This document shows, piece after piece, positions 17,316 through 27,103 of a stretch of DNA of 64,000 bases. The first letter of the stretch is position 1; every line of letters starts with the position of its first letter. A program made the position numbers and the translations under genes. A model generated the notes under the pieces. The model had not been told where the DNA came from and ran no database searches. It worked only from the letters and a program-made list of their open reading frames with translations. The stretch comes from Treponema sp. (GTDB lineage: Bacteria; Spirochaetota; Spirochaetia; Treponematales; Breznakiellaceae): contig WRLF01000005.1 in NCBI GenBank assembly GCA_009777735.1, positions 62,001-126,000 on the forward strand, given 5' to 3'.

Positions 17316-19340
17316 ATGTTTTTACCTTTATTTATTTTGTTATTTATTTTTTTCAGCGGTTGCTCCGCAGCGGACATTCAGGGTGGCAGAGCCGGTAGTA
17401 CCGTTGATCGTTCGGTTACTATTGATGTAAACACCCGATTCCAGACTATTGAGGGGTTTGGTGCATCCGATTGCTGGATGGTCAATTTTGTCGGCAATTA
17501 CTGGGATGAGCCGGAGAAAGAAACCCTTGCCCGCCGGCTTTTCAGTCAGGAGATAAATCAAGACGGCAGCCCGGAAGGGATAGGCCTTTCCATGTGGCGT
17601 TTCAACCTGGGTGCGGGGACGTATGAACAGGGTGCTGAGTCAGGTATACCAGACATTCCCCGCAGGGCGGAAAGTTTTCTGGCAGATATATACACTGCCG
17701 GAACTTACGACTGGTCAAAACAGGCCGGTCAGCAGTACTTTTTACGGAAAGCCCGGGATTACGGCGTTGAGCACATTGTTCTTTTTTCCAATTCACCTCC
17801 GGTCGCCTTTACTGTTAATGGCAGAGGGTTTGCTGACAGAGGGGGGCGCGCCAATCTGCGGGACGATGCCTTCAATGATTTTGCCGTGTATCTGGCTGAT
17901 GCTGCCGCAAATTTCCGGCAGGAAGGGATTCCCGTTACTTACATCAGCCCGGTGAACGAGCCCCAGTACAACTGGGACGGTAATTCTCAGGAAGGATCGC
18001 CCTGGTCCAACGCAGACATTGCCCGTTTAGCAAGGGAACTGGACAGGGAGATTCAGGCGCGTGCTCTTGATACTAAAATCCTTATTCCCGAATCGGGTTC
18101 ATGGCATGCGCTGTTTGAAAATAACGGCAGGACCGGTAATCAGATTTGGGCCTTTTTTGATCCTGCAAGCCCCGATTATGTCGGCAATCTTCCCGCTATG
18201 CCAGGGATGTTGGGCGCTCACAGTTTGTGGAGCCACGGCAGTGACCATTCGCTCAGGAGTACCCGCAGGTTTGCCCGCAGGCTTGCCGACCGTTACAACA
18301 TTGAACTGTCTCAGACCGAGTGGAGTATGCTGCAGGGGGGAGACGGCCTGCCTCAAGACATTAACTCTGCGGGCTATTTTGACATGGCCCTGTTTATGGG
18401 TAAAATAATTCATTGTGATATGGCAGATGCCCATGTTACTTCATGGTCATTTTGGACATCAATGGACATGGATCGCCACCAATACAAAAACCGTTACCTG
18501 CTTATTGCCCTGGATCCTGCCGATGGCGATCTTCCGCACCCTGTCTACCATTCCGGTACGGTTGAAGCCCGTTCCACCCTGTGGGTGCTGGGTAATTACA
18601 GTTTTTTCATCAGGCCCGGTTACACGAGAATTGCGCTGGACGGTGCCGATGATACCGGATCGCTCATGGGCAGCGCCTACATTGCGCCGGATCACAGCAG
18701 GATTGTGGCGGTGTATGTCAACATGGACAGCCGGGATCATCGGGTGACAACCACCATCAACGGCCTGCATGCCCAGCCAAAAACGGTAAACATGTATGTA
18801 TCAAGCGATGGACGTGATTTGGAAATCTCCGGTCCCGCGCGTTCGTTTGATCAGGCTGCCCGGCTTGTAATTCCCGCCCGGTCGGTAGTTACGGTGGTGT
18901 ATAACGGTGATGCGGATCCTCTGGCTGCGCGTACCATTGACGCGGTGATGATAGGAGATCCGGAGTCGGAATTTAACCATCAGTTTGCGGGCAGTAATGC
19001 CCGCGGCGGTTTCAATAACGGAGGATATTGGCGTGACGCAGCGGGCGATGACGGAGGTTTCTACCGGTATACCCTGGAAACCAGCGGCAATGAAAACCTC
19101 GCTTTATGGGTCCGCTACTGGGGTAATGACACGGGCGAAAGGGCGTTTTCGATATATCTTGACGGCGAACACCTTGCCGATGAAGACATCTCCGGCAAAT
19201 GGTCACAGGATAATTTTATCATGGTAGAATATCCCATTCCTCCCGCTCTTGTCAGGGGAAAAAGAACCGTTACCGTGCAATTCCGGTCTACGGGCAGCAA
19301 TATCGCCGGAGGTATTTACGGCCTGCGTCTGGTGAGATAA
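17316..19340 (+). CDS. Secreted GH30 glycosidase lipoprotein
   Basis: 674 residues. The ATG at 17316 gives a textbook lipoprotein signal (lipobox FSGC, Cys16); an in-frame TTG at 17280 lies in the promoter and was rejected. The catalytic domain starts IEGFGASDCW. The acid/base is Glu215 in VNEPQ and the nucleophile Glu335 in QTEWSM. It resembles the Bacteroidetes GH30 enzymes of the galactanase/xylanase branch; exact subfamily was not decided. Residues about 545-674 (GGFNNGGYWRDAAGDDGGF.. IYGLRLVR) look like a beta-sandwich of the DUF6805 kind found at the end of some glycosidases. It would cleave polysaccharide at the cell surface and feed the GH2 enzyme and the arabinose genes. Confidence 0.85.
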   Translation: MFLPLFILLFIFFSGCSAADIQGGRAGSTVDRSVTIDVNTRFQTIEGFGASDCWMVNFVGNYWDEPEKETLARRLFSQEINQDGSPEGIGLSMWRFNLGAGTYEQGAESGIPDIPRRAESFLADIYTAGTYDWSKQAGQQYFLRKARDYGVEHIVLFSNSPPVAFTVNGRGFADRGGRANLRDDAFNDFAVYLADAAANFRQEGIPVTYISPVNEPQYNWDGNSQEGSPWSNADIARLARELDREIQARALDTKILIPESGSWHALFENNGRTGNQIWAFFDPASPDYVGNLPAMPGMLGAHSLWSHGSDHSLRSTRRFARRLADRYNIELSQTEWSMLQGGDGLPQDINSAGYFDMALFMGKIIHCDMADAHVTSWSFWTSMDMDRHQYKNRYLLIALDPADGDLPHPVYHSGTVEARSTLWVLGNYSFFIRPGYTRIALDGADDTGSLMGSAYIAPDHSRIVAVYVNMDSRDHRVTTTINGLHAQPKTVNMYVSSDGRDLEISGPARSFDQAARLVIPARSVVTVVYNGDADPLAARTIDAVMIGDPESEFNHQFAGSNARGGFNNGGYWRDAAGDDGGFYRYTLETSGNENLALWVRYWGNDTGERAFSIYLDGEHLADEDISGKWSQDNFIMVEYPIPPALVRGKRTVTVQFRSTGSNIAGGIYGLRLVR

Positions 19341-19349
19341 CCTGCCGGG

Positions 19350-21095
19350 CTATGCTTTCTCGTAGTCTTTGTATAAAAACCGGCGGATCTTCTGCTGGGC
19401 ATTTTTCTCAAAAGGTTCACTGCGAACCGTGAAATCACTGATTTTTTTGTAGACCGGCAGGGTGCGGTTTACATCTTCAATGATTTTTTTTATTTGACTT
19501 TTGATAAATTCCATATCATTTTCCCTGCCGGGATGATCTTCCTTTATTGCATCAAAATGGGGAACAACTACCCCGAATATCTGTTCGCTGCCGTAAGTCG
19601 GTTCTTTGCGGCCTACAACGAGAATTTCGCTTATGATTCGCGAATTGGCAAAGTGCGCTTCAACTTCTTCCGGGTAGACATTCTTGCCGCCCGATCCGAC
19701 GATAAGGTTTTTTTTGCGGCCCTTGATGTAAAGGTAACCATCTTCGTCCCGGAAACCAAGGTCGCCGGTTAAAAGATAACCGTCTTCGTTAATAACCTCT
19801 TTTGTCGCTTCTTCGTTTTCAAAATATCCGAGCATAACCGACGGTGATTTTACGGCAATTTCCCCGATGCCTTCCGGACCCGGGTCGAGGATTTTTACAT
19901 CGGTGTACATTACCGGCAGGCCGACTGATTCGTTCCGCCTGTGGCGGGGAGTGTTCACGCTGACAAGAGGGCTGTTCTCGCTCATGCCATAACCGTGGAC
20001 CATGTTAAACCCGAGTGAATCGAAAAAGTCCGCTGTTACGGGGCTGAGGGGGCCGCCGCCGGCGACCATCATTCTTATTGAATGCAGGCTGGCTTTTTTC
20101 CTGATAAAACGGAATACATTTTGTCCAAATTCGGGGCATCCTTTTTTTGCTTTTGCGAGGGCGATTTTTCGTAATATATTTAACGGGCCGCGGATGATCG
20201 GCGATAATTTATTGTACCTTGTTTCAATAGCAGTCATTACCTTGTCGTATAACAAGGGGACGGCAATGAGGAATGTGCCGCCTGCGTCCCTGATGTCGTC
20301 TATCACTACCTTGCCGACTATTTTTTCAACAATTATTGTCGGAATGCCGACGGACAGGGGCGCCATGAACGAACAGGTGGTGGGGTAGGTGTGATGCAGG
20401 GGAAGCACATTTATAAATATATCTTTGCTTAAGGGATTCAACTGGCGGACTGCCGCACTGGTGTTGGCAATGATGTTTTTATGGGAAAGGGTTACACCCT
20501 TGGCAAAACCGGTTGTCCCTGATGTGTAGACAATGGATGCCGGATGATTTGGCGCGATACTGTCCGGATGGGGAAGAGCCTGATTCCCTGAATCCGTACC
20601 AAAGCCGGTATACTCGGCTGGCTGCCCGCTTGTTTCATCGGGGCTGATACAGATTGATACCGACAGGGAAAACCCCTTACCCGGCAGCGATTGGGCAAAA
20701 TCCCGCTTCCGGCAGGAATAAAAAAAAGCTTTGGCACGGGTTATTTTTATAATGTTTTCACATTCCTGTTCGGATACGAGAAAATCCACCGGTACAATGA
20801 CAATTCCCGCGATTACCGTTCCCATCCAGACTGCCATCCATTCGGGCCGGTTTTCTGCCCACAGCACAACACGGTCTCCTTTTTCCAGCCCGGCAGCCAG
20901 CAGCCCCCGTGCTATCCTGCGGCATTCCTCGCCGAACCGTGCATAGCTCCAACGGGAAAAATCTTTCTGCCCGCCGCTCCTGAACAAAATAGCATCTTTG
21001 GCTGCATGATCCCGTGTTATTTGTTCCAAAAATTGGGCATAATTATCATGGGGATTGTCGGGGCGGTTGGTAACATAATCACTGACTTGTAACAT
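19350..21095 (-). CDS. Long-chain acyl-CoA synthetase (AMP-forming)
   Basis: 581 residues. The ATG has CGAGG eight bases before it. The AMP-binding motif YTSGTTGFAKG (about residue 190), GYGMSENSP (about 360), the TGDLG motif (about 430) and GRKKNLIVGSGGKNVYPEEVE (about 450) are all intact, as is the C-terminal catalytic Lys in NAQQKIRR. It activates fatty acids to acyl-CoA through acyl-AMP, and is typical of the treponemal FadD-like enzymes. It is on the opposite strand to both neighbours and ends 9 bases from the GH30 stop. A consensus TTGACA lies at 21152-21147 upstream, with an uncertain -10. Confidence 0.88.
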   Translation of the reverse strand: MLQVSDYVTNRPDNPHDNYAQFLEQITRDHAAKDAILFRSGGQKDFSRWSYARFGEECRRIARGLLAAGLEKGDRVVLWAENRPEWMAVWMGTVIAGIVIVPVDFLVSEQECENIIKITRAKAFFYSCRKRDFAQSLPGKGFSLSVSICISPDETSGQPAEYTGFGTDSGNQALPHPDSIAPNHPASIVYTSGTTGFAKGVTLSHKNIIANTSAAVRQLNPLSKDIFINVLPLHHTYPTTCSFMAPLSVGIPTIIVEKIVGKVVIDDIRDAGGTFLIAVPLLYDKVMTAIETRYNKLSPIIRGPLNILRKIALAKAKKGCPEFGQNVFRFIRKKASLHSIRMMVAGGGPLSPVTADFFDSLGFNMVHGYGMSENSPLVSVNTPRHRRNESVGLPVMYTDVKILDPGPEGIGEIAVKSPSVMLGYFENEEATKEVINEDGYLLTGDLGFRDEDGYLYIKGRKKNLIVGSGGKNVYPEEVEAHFANSRIISEILVVGRKEPTYGSEQIFGVVVPHFDAIKEDHPGRENDMEFIKSQIKKIIEDVNRTLPVYKKISDFTVRSEPFEKNAQQKIRRFLYKDYEKA

Positions 21096-21228
21096 ATATA
21101 CCTCGTGATTTTTTTGTATCTCTATAATTTACACTTTTCCGGTTTTTGTCAAGATAAAAACATTTTTTTTGCAACTTTTTTTGAATATATGTGTCGTACA
21201 GCGGTTGCCTGCTGATTAATGGGTAATC

Positions 21229-21257
21229 TTGTTCATTGCCTGTAGCTATGGTATCAT
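21229..21257 (+). promoter_or_regulatory. Promoter of the arabinose kinase/isomerase operon
   Basis: TTGTTC (21229-21234), 17 bases, TATCAT (21252-21257), predicting a start near 21264 and an 18-base leader that carries AGGAG at 21271. The preceding bases 21150-21200 contain runs of A and T on both strands and no gene. Confidence 0.5.
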
Positions 21258-21281
21258 AAAAACCTGTTTAAGGAGATAGCT

Positions 21282-22886
21282 ATGGACAGCAGGCAGTTAA
21301 TTATTGACGGAAAAACCAGCCTGGGCATTGAACTCGGTTCAACCAGAATTAAAGCTGTATTGATAGGAGATGATTTTTTACCTCTTGCATCCGGCAGCCA
21401 TGAATGGGAAAACCGGCTGGAAGACGGTGTGTGGACCTATAGCCTTGATAATGTCATGAATGGGCTGCAGGATTGTTACCTGGGTCTGGCAGGAGATGTC
21501 CGGCAAAAGTACGGCCTTGCGCTCGAAAAAGTTGGATCAATCGGCATCTCCGCCATGATGCACGGATATCTCGTTTTCGATAAAACGGGTAAACAGCTTG
21601 TTCCATTCAGAACATGGCGGAATACCATCACGGAAAAAGCCGCGGCAGAACTTACCGCGCTGTTTAATCACAATATTCCCCAGCGCTGGAGCATAGCCCA
21701 TTTGTACCAGGCAATGATGAATAAAGAACCCCATGTTTCGGACATTGATTGCATGACAAGCCTTGCCGGTTATGTACATTGGCAGCTTACCGGAAAAAAA
21801 GTCCTGGGTATTAATGACGCTTCGGGGTTGTTCCCGCTGGAAAACGGCAAATATAACCCCCGGATGCTCCGTCAGTTTGATGAGATTACCGGCAGTTATG
21901 GTTTTTCCTGGAAACTGGAAAATATTCTGCCCTGGGCGCTGAGGGCCGGAACCCTGGCAGGAACCCTCACTGCTGCGGGAGCAAAAATGCTGGATCCTTC
22001 CGGCGTACTCCATGCAGGGATACCATTTTGCCCGCCGGAGGGAGATGCCGGAACCGGTATGATCGCCACAAACAGTATTGCGCCGCGAACCGGTAATATT
22101 TCAGCCGGTACCTCTATCTTTGCGATGATTGTGCTGGAGAAGGAATTGTCGAAGGTATATCCGGAAATTGATCTCGTTGCCACTCCGGCAGGCAATCCGG
22201 TGGCAATGGTGCATTGCAATAATTGTCTAAACGACCTGGATGCATGGGTGAGGCTGTTTGCCGAAGCGGTGGAGGTGGCCGGTTCCGCTGACGGAACCAA
22301 AAATTCCATGAGCAAAACCGCGTTATACGATGCCCTGTATGCAAAAGCATTGGAAGGGGATACCGATTGCGGAGGACTGGTGGCATGCAACTACATTTCC
22401 GGAGAGCACCTCACCGGGTTTGAGCAGGGCCGCCCCTTCTTTGCCCGTCTGCCGGACGGAAATTTTTCCCTTGCAAATTTCATGCGAAACCTGCTGTTTT
22501 CCATAATGGGGACGTTAAAACTGGGTATGGATCAACTTATCGAACAGGAAAAAGTACCGTTAGACGGCTTGCTGGGACATGGCGGCCTTTTCAAGACCAA
22601 AGGCGTTGCCCAGCGTCTAATGGCTGCAGCCCTGGAAACGCCGATTTCGGTTATGGAATCAGCAGGCGAAGGGGGAGCATGGGGCATAGCCCTGCTGGCG
22701 GCATTTTTGCGGCAGGAATCGGGAATGTCTCTGGGAAACTTCCTGACTCATAAAGTTTTTGCAGGCAGCGCCGGGGAAACAATTAACCCTGACCCGGAAG
22801 ATGTGCGGGGTTTTAAGGAATACATGAAACGCTATTCTGCGGGGCTTAAAATCGAACGTGCCGCTGTTGATAATTTGGAGATATAA
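21282..22886 (+). CDS. FGGY-family sugar kinase (probable L-ribulokinase role)
   Basis: 534 residues, with AGGAG seven bases before the ATG. The N-terminal phosphate-binding loop [13 protein letters not shown] (about 15-27) and the C-terminal ATP-site Gly-rich HGGLFKTKG (about 430) identify an FGGY carbohydrate kinase. It belongs to the variant branch often found beside araA rather than to the classical E. coli AraB type. Because L-arabinose isomerase follows after one base, the substrate is most likely L-ribulose; xylulose is the alternative. No araD or transporter is nearby. Confidence 0.8.
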   Translation: MDSRQLIIDGKTSLGIELGSTRIKAVLIGDDFLPLASGSHEWENRLEDGVWTYSLDNVMNGLQDCYLGLAGDVRQKYGLALEKVGSIGISAMMHGYLVFDKTGKQLVPFRTWRNTITEKAAAELTALFNHNIPQRWSIAHLYQAMMNKEPHVSDIDCMTSLAGYVHWQLTGKKVLGINDASGLFPLENGKYNPRMLRQFDEITGSYGFSWKLENILPWALRAGTLAGTLTAAGAKMLDPSGVLHAGIPFCPPEGDAGTGMIATNSIAPRTGNISAGTSIFAMIVLEKELSKVYPEIDLVATPAGNPVAMVHCNNCLNDLDAWVRLFAEAVEVAGSADGTKNSMSKTALYDALYAKALEGDTDCGGLVACNYISGEHLTGFEQGRPFFARLPDGNFSLANFMRNLLFSIMGTLKLGMDQLIEQEKVPLDGLLGHGGLFKTKGVAQRLMAAALETPISVMESAGEGGAWGIALLAAFLRQESGMSLGNFLTHKVFAGSAGETINPDPEDVRGFKEYMKRYSAGLKIERAAVDNLEI

Positions 22887-22887
22887 A

Positions 22888-24387
22888 ATGGTTAATCTGA
22901 AAAAATTTGAATTTTGGTTAATAATCGGAAGTCAGGATCTGTACGGAGATAAAGCGCTTGAACAGGTTGCGGCTAACGCCCGTGTAATGGCGGAGGATCT
23001 GGCAAAAGATCCGCTGCTGCCGGGTACCCTCGTTCTCAAGCCGGTAGCAATCACACCGTCTGTTATACGCAGGCTTTTTGCCGATGCAAATGCCGCCGAA
23101 AACTGCGCCGGGATAATAACCTGGATGCATACTTTTTCGCCGTCAAAAATGTGGATACAGGGTCTTGCCATAAACAGCAAACCATTGCTGCATTTACATA
23201 CCCAGTTTAACCGGGATATTCCCTGGGGTTCTATCGACATGGATTTTATGAACCTCAACCAGTCGGCGCACGGGGACAGGGAACATGGGTATATCCACAC
23301 AAGGATGATGCTGAACCGCAAGGTTGTCGCCGGTTTCTGGAAAGACCCGGATGTTCGCAGGAGGATTGGCGTTTGGATGCGCTGCGCTGCTGCACGGCAT
23401 GACGGCTTGGATTCCGTAGTCATGCGTTTTGGCGACAATATGCGAGAAGTTGCGGTAACAGAAGGCGACAAGGTTGATGCGCAGATCCGATTTGGCTGGC
23501 AGGTCAATACCTGGGGTGTCGGGGAGCTTGCCCGGCGTTATGCGGAAATTCCCAACGGCGATGCGGAAACACTGCTTGGCGAATACGCAGAGCGTTACGA
23601 ATTTGACCCTGCTGTTAAAACATCAGGGCCGGCGCGGAATGCCGTACTTGAACAGGCAAAGATTGAACTGGCCCTCAAAAGCCTGCTGGATGCAGAAGGA
23701 GCGGGAGCTTTCACCACCACTTTCCAGGACCTTCACGGGCTTCCCCAACTGCCCGGGCTTGCCTGCCAGCGGCTTATGGAACAGGGGTACGGCTTTGGCG
23801 CAGAAGGCGACTGGAAACAATCCATGCTTGTTCATGCAGCCAAGGTTATGGCGAGCGGCCTGCCCGGAGGCGTTTCATTCATGGAAGATTATACTTACCA
23901 CCTGGAGCCCGGTAAAGAAGCTGCTCTGGGCGCACACATGCTGGAAATTTGCCCCAGCATTAGCGGGAAAAAGCCGCGTTTAGAGGTACATCCTCTGGGC
24001 ATCGGCGGAAAAGCGGATCCCGCCCGTCTGGTTTTTGACGCAGCTCCCGGAAATGCCGTACTTGCGACCCTTGTTGACCTCGGCAGCCGATTCAGGATGA
24101 TTGTCAATGAAGTAGAAACCATTAAAATAAATCGCAAAATGCACCAATTACCTGTTGCACGGGCATTGTGGAAGCCCCTTCCCAATCTGCGTGACTCCTC
24201 TGAATCCTGGATTATTGCCGGCGGCACCCACCATTCGGTATACGCTTCAGCTCTTACGGCTGAATACTTCCGCGACTGGGCAGAGATGTGCGGCATCGAA
24301 TATGTTCACATTGGCAGCGGTACAAAACCGGATCGGCTGCAGGATGAGTTACGGTGGGCACAAGGGTATTGGAACAGCAAACCCTGA
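22888..24387 (+). CDS. araA: L-arabinose isomerase
   Basis: 499 residues, matching the usual length near 500. The ATG at 22888 has GGAGATATAAA in front; an earlier in-frame start at 22858 overlaps the kinase and was rejected. Family signatures include FWLIIGSQDLYG at the N-terminus, WMHTFSPSKMWI, LHTQFNRDIPWGSIDMDFMN, and the metal-binding Glu in EDYTYHL and the His in GGTHHSV near the end. It converts L-arabinose to L-ribulose in the cytoplasm with Mn2+. Translationally close to the kinase gene, so the two form an operon. Confidence 0.95.
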   Translation: MVNLKKFEFWLIIGSQDLYGDKALEQVAANARVMAEDLAKDPLLPGTLVLKPVAITPSVIRRLFADANAAENCAGIITWMHTFSPSKMWIQGLAINSKPLLHLHTQFNRDIPWGSIDMDFMNLNQSAHGDREHGYIHTRMMLNRKVVAGFWKDPDVRRRIGVWMRCAAARHDGLDSVVMRFGDNMREVAVTEGDKVDAQIRFGWQVNTWGVGELARRYAEIPNGDAETLLGEYAERYEFDPAVKTSGPARNAVLEQAKIELALKSLLDAEGAGAFTTTFQDLHGLPQLPGLACQRLMEQGYGFGAEGDWKQSMLVHAAKVMASGLPGGVSFMEDYTYHLEPGKEAALGAHMLEICPSISGKKPRLEVHPLGIGGKADPARLVFDAAPGNAVLATLVDLGSRFRMIVNEVETIKINRKMHQLPVARALWKPLPNLRDSSESWIIAGGTHHSVYASALTAEYFRDWAEMCGIEYVHIGSGTKPDRLQDELRWAQGYWNSKP

Positions 24388-24431
24388 TCACACCGGGTAA
24401 ACTTTAATTTCTATATCAGACCAAAAGCTTC

Positions 24432-25166
24432 TCATATTATCCCTCCGTTGACAGAAATTACCTGCCGGGTGATGTAGGAAGCGGATTCTGAAAGGAGAAA
24501 CACTGCCAAACCGGCTACTTCTTCAGGTTTGCCGATCCTGCCCATGGGTATAGATGGCAGAATCATGTCCGGCGGCACTTCCCGGCTCATTTCGGTATCA
24601 ATGATTCCCGGTGCTATGCAGTTAACGGTGATGGAACGGCTTGCTAATTCCACCGCTAGGGCTTTAGTCGCTCCAATAATTCCCGCTTTGGCAGCACTGT
24701 AATTTACCTGGCCCCGGTTTCCCATGATCCCGGACACTGAAGAAATGGTGATAATTCGTCCTTGCTTTTTGCGGCATAAAGGCATTATAAGGGGAAAAAG
24801 TACATTATAAAAACCGTCAAGGTTCGTACGCAGAACCCTGTCCCAATTGTCCGGGCTCATGGCCGGGAAAACATCATCCGCAATAATCCCGGCATTGCAA
24901 ATTATTCCCCAGAATGCGCCGTTTTCTTCCTGCCATTTTTCTAGTTTTTCCCGGCAGTCTTCCCTGTTGGAAATATCAAACCGGATCAGTTTAATACTGC
25001 CGCCTTTTTTGAGAATTTCTTTTTCAAGAGATTCTGCCGCTTCTTTTCCCTGAAAATAATGAGCGGTTACATGATACCCTGCTTCTGATACAGCCAGGGC
25101 TATGGCCCGGCCTATGCCTCTGCTTGCTCCAGTGACAATAACTTTTTTTTCTCCGGCCAATCGCAT
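24432..25166 (-). CDS. fabG: 3-oxoacyl-ACP reductase (FabG/ApeQ-like)
   Basis: 244 residues, with AAAGGA before the ATG. A short-chain dehydrogenase: NADP(H) site TGASRGIGRA (about 12-21), CNAGI (about 90), catalytic Ser in ISSVSGIMGN, and YSAAKAG with the catalytic Tyr-Lys pair (about 155-161). It reduces 3-ketoacyl-ACP to the 3-hydroxy form. Its place beside the ketosynthase and dehydratase of the polyene cluster makes it the probable ketoreductase of that pathway (ApeQ role), rather than the housekeeping enzyme. Divergent from the ketosynthase gene. Confidence 0.88.
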   Translation of the reverse strand: MRLAGEKKVIVTGASRGIGRAIALAVSEAGYHVTAHYFQGKEAAESLEKEILKKGGSIKLIRFDISNREDCREKLEKWQEENGAFWGIICNAGIIADDVFPAMSPDNWDRVLRTNLDGFYNVLFPLIMPLCRKKQGRIITISSVSGIMGNRGQVNYSAAKAGIIGATKALAVELASRSITVNCIAPGIIDTEMSREVPPDMILPSIPMGRIGKPEEVAGLAVFLLSESASYITRQVISVNGGII

Positions 25167-25242
25167 GATTTTCCTTTATGAATAATGATTTCATATACGC
25201 ATCATTTGCATGGAGCAGATAATGGGAAATAAAATTGAAAAT

Positions 25243-25293
25243 CCGATATAATATATATGGCATTATATTATATTGGAATATCCTATTTGTCAA
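25243..25293. promoter_or_regulatory. A+T-rich imperfect palindrome and fabG promoter
   Basis: In the 250-base divergent gap 25167-25415. CCGATATAATATAT (25243-25256) pairs with the reverse of TTATATTATATTGG (25263-25276), giving nested TATAAT boxes on both strands. On the minus strand TTGACA (25293-25288) lies 15 bases before a TATAAT (25272-25267), a plausible promoter for the reductase with a leader near 95 bases. The remainder of the gap up to 25403 shows no gene; a clear plus promoter was not found. Confidence 0.35.
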
Positions 25294-25415
25294 ATGAAAT
25301 TGAAGGATGTTTGGGTATCCGTCCGGAAATACGTATATTTTCTCATCCGGCGTCCATTTTCAAGTAGTACTTGTGCTTCGCTGATATTTATATTATTAAT
25401 GTCATGAGGGTTCTT

Positions 25416-26657
25416 TTGAAAAAAATATATCTTTCTGAACCGGGGCTTATTTGCTGTGCCGGCCGTAACAAAGATGAATTATATAGATCATGTATTACCG
25501 GAAACAAAAGCGGAATGATAATCCGGAAACTTGCCGAAGGGGGAAATTTTCCGACCGGGCAAATCCAGTGCCGGGAAATTCCTCCGGTGGAGCTTCCTGT
25601 TCAATCCATGGCATATACTAATGCATGTTATACAACGGACACAAGGTTAATCCGTATTATTGATAAAGCTTTGGAACAAATGCGGCCCACAATTGAAAAA
25701 GCCATTGCTGTATATGGTCATGAAAAAATCGGAGTTTGCCTTGGTTCCTGTGACAATGGCTCGGAGGGCTCTTTGCTTGGACATAGAGAATTTTTTACCG
25801 GCGGCAGCTTCCCAGAAGATTACCGGCTTTATTTCCAAAGCGCTTCGTTTCCCGCAGAATATATTGCCCTGAAATTCGGACTTAAAGGTCCGGTTTTTAC
25901 GGTTGCCACCGCATGTGCTTCCGGGGCAAGTGCCATTATGAGAGGAGCTGAACTTATACGCGCAGGTTTCTGCTCCGCTGTTATTGCCGGCGGTGCAGAT
26001 GTTGTTTCTGAAACTGTTCTTATGGGATTCCATGCACTGGAGGCTGTTTCAAACAGCCCAACAAATCCCCTTAGTAAAAACCGCAAAGGGATAAACCTTG
26101 GTGAAGGAGCCGCTTTTTTTCTGCTTGATTCAGACGGCTCGCATCTTAATGGATGTTCGCATCCTTACGGATGTGTTGAGCTTCTGGGAGCCGGGGAAAG
26201 TGCAGATGCCTATCATATGACTGCCCCCGGGCCGGACGGTGCGGGACCGGCAAAGGCTATGAAAACAGCAATCATGGAAGCACAGATTACCCCCTCGCAA
26301 ATCGACTATATAAACCTCCATGGTACCGGTACAGATCTAAATGACAAAGCAGAAGCATTTGCCTTAAGGGATGTTTTTGGAGAAACAATTCCCCATGTGA
26401 GTTCAACAAAGCCCATCATGGGTCATACCCTTGGAGCGGCGGGAGCGTTGGAAACAGCTGTTTGCTGGATGGTTTTGAAAGAGCAAAAAGGGCTTCCGGT
26501 TCATTGCTGGGACGGCGATTGGGATGAAGAATTCCCTTCACTTCCTGTTGTTTCACTATCCGGGATAGAACAGCACGATCGGATTTCGATCTGTATGACA
26601 AACAGCTTTGCCTTTGGCGGCTGTAATGTAAGCCTGATAATAGGGAGCAGAACATGA
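25416..26657 (+). CDS. Beta-ketoacyl-ACP synthase (ApeO-like KS)
   Basis: 413 residues from a TTG at 25416 with GAGGG five bases upstream; an ATG at 25404 is the alternative. The condensing-enzyme triad is intact: Cys167 in TACASG, His302 in HGTGTD and His337 in GHTLGAAG. It extends an acyl chain with malonyl-ACP. It belongs to the FabF-like ketosynthases of aryl polyene clusters, where ApeO pairs with the chain-length-factor-like ApeC; here the partner is the gene at 27072. The dehydratase gene overlaps its stop by four bases. Confidence 0.88.
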   Translation: MKKIYLSEPGLICCAGRNKDELYRSCITGNKSGMIIRKLAEGGNFPTGQIQCREIPPVELPVQSMAYTNACYTTDTRLIRIIDKALEQMRPTIEKAIAVYGHEKIGVCLGSCDNGSEGSLLGHREFFTGGSFPEDYRLYFQSASFPAEYIALKFGLKGPVFTVATACASGASAIMRGAELIRAGFCSAVIAGGADVVSETVLMGFHALEAVSNSPTNPLSKNRKGINLGEGAAFFLLDSDGSHLNGCSHPYGCVELLGAGESADAYHMTAPGPDGAGPAKAMKTAIMEAQITPSQIDYINLHGTGTDLNDKAEAFALRDVFGETIPHVSSTKPIMGHTLGAAGALETAVCWMVLKEQKGLPVHCWDGDWDEEFPSLPVVSLSGIEQHDRISICMTNSFAFGGCNVSLIIGSRT

Positions 26658-27103
26658 CTCCTAAACTTGATTGTCCGGGTTCAATAGTCCCTCATAAAGG
26701 AAAAATGCTGCTTCTTTCGAGAATTATTAGTTATGACCTGGAAGAACAAATACTTTGCGCAGAATATGATATTACTGAAAATTGCATTTTTTACAACCCT
26801 GAGATTGAAGGGGTACCGGCATGGGTAGGTTTTGAATTCATAGCCCAGGCTATTTCTGCTCTTTCCGGAATTAGGGGGCTTATGTCGGGAGAAGAACCAA
26901 AGATCGGTTATATTTTAAGTGTTTCTTCCATGCAGATAGACTGTCATTTTTTTCAAGCCGGAAACACAGTACAAATAAATGTAAAGGAAATCGGCTGTAT
27001 GGATCAGGTTTTCAATTTTGAAGGGGCAATTTTTTTAGAAGGTAAAAAAGTATTGGATGGAAAACTTACCGTTATTGAAACAGCTTCAAATAGAGCTCCT
27101 TAA
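26654..27103 (+). CDS. Hotdog-fold dehydratase (ApeP-like)
   Basis: 149 residues, starting within the stop of the ketosynthase (ATGA), so the two are translationally coupled. HKGKML near residue 15 and VPAWVGFEFIAQAIS near 55-70 match the ApeP family of 3-hydroxyacyl-ACP dehydratases. In aryl polyene systems ApeP acts as a heterodimer with ApeI; an ApeI-type domain is found fused to the ligase at 40457. It would remove water to create the trans double bonds of the polyene. Its 3' end overlaps the convergent gene at 27072 by 32 bases. Confidence 0.8.
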   Translation: MTPKLDCPGSIVPHKGKMLLLSRIISYDLEEQILCAEYDITENCIFYNPEIEGVPAWVGFEFIAQAISALSGIRGLMSGEEPKIGYILSVSSMQIDCHFFQAGNTVQINVKEIGCMDQVFNFEGAIFLEGKKVLDGKLTVIETASNRAP

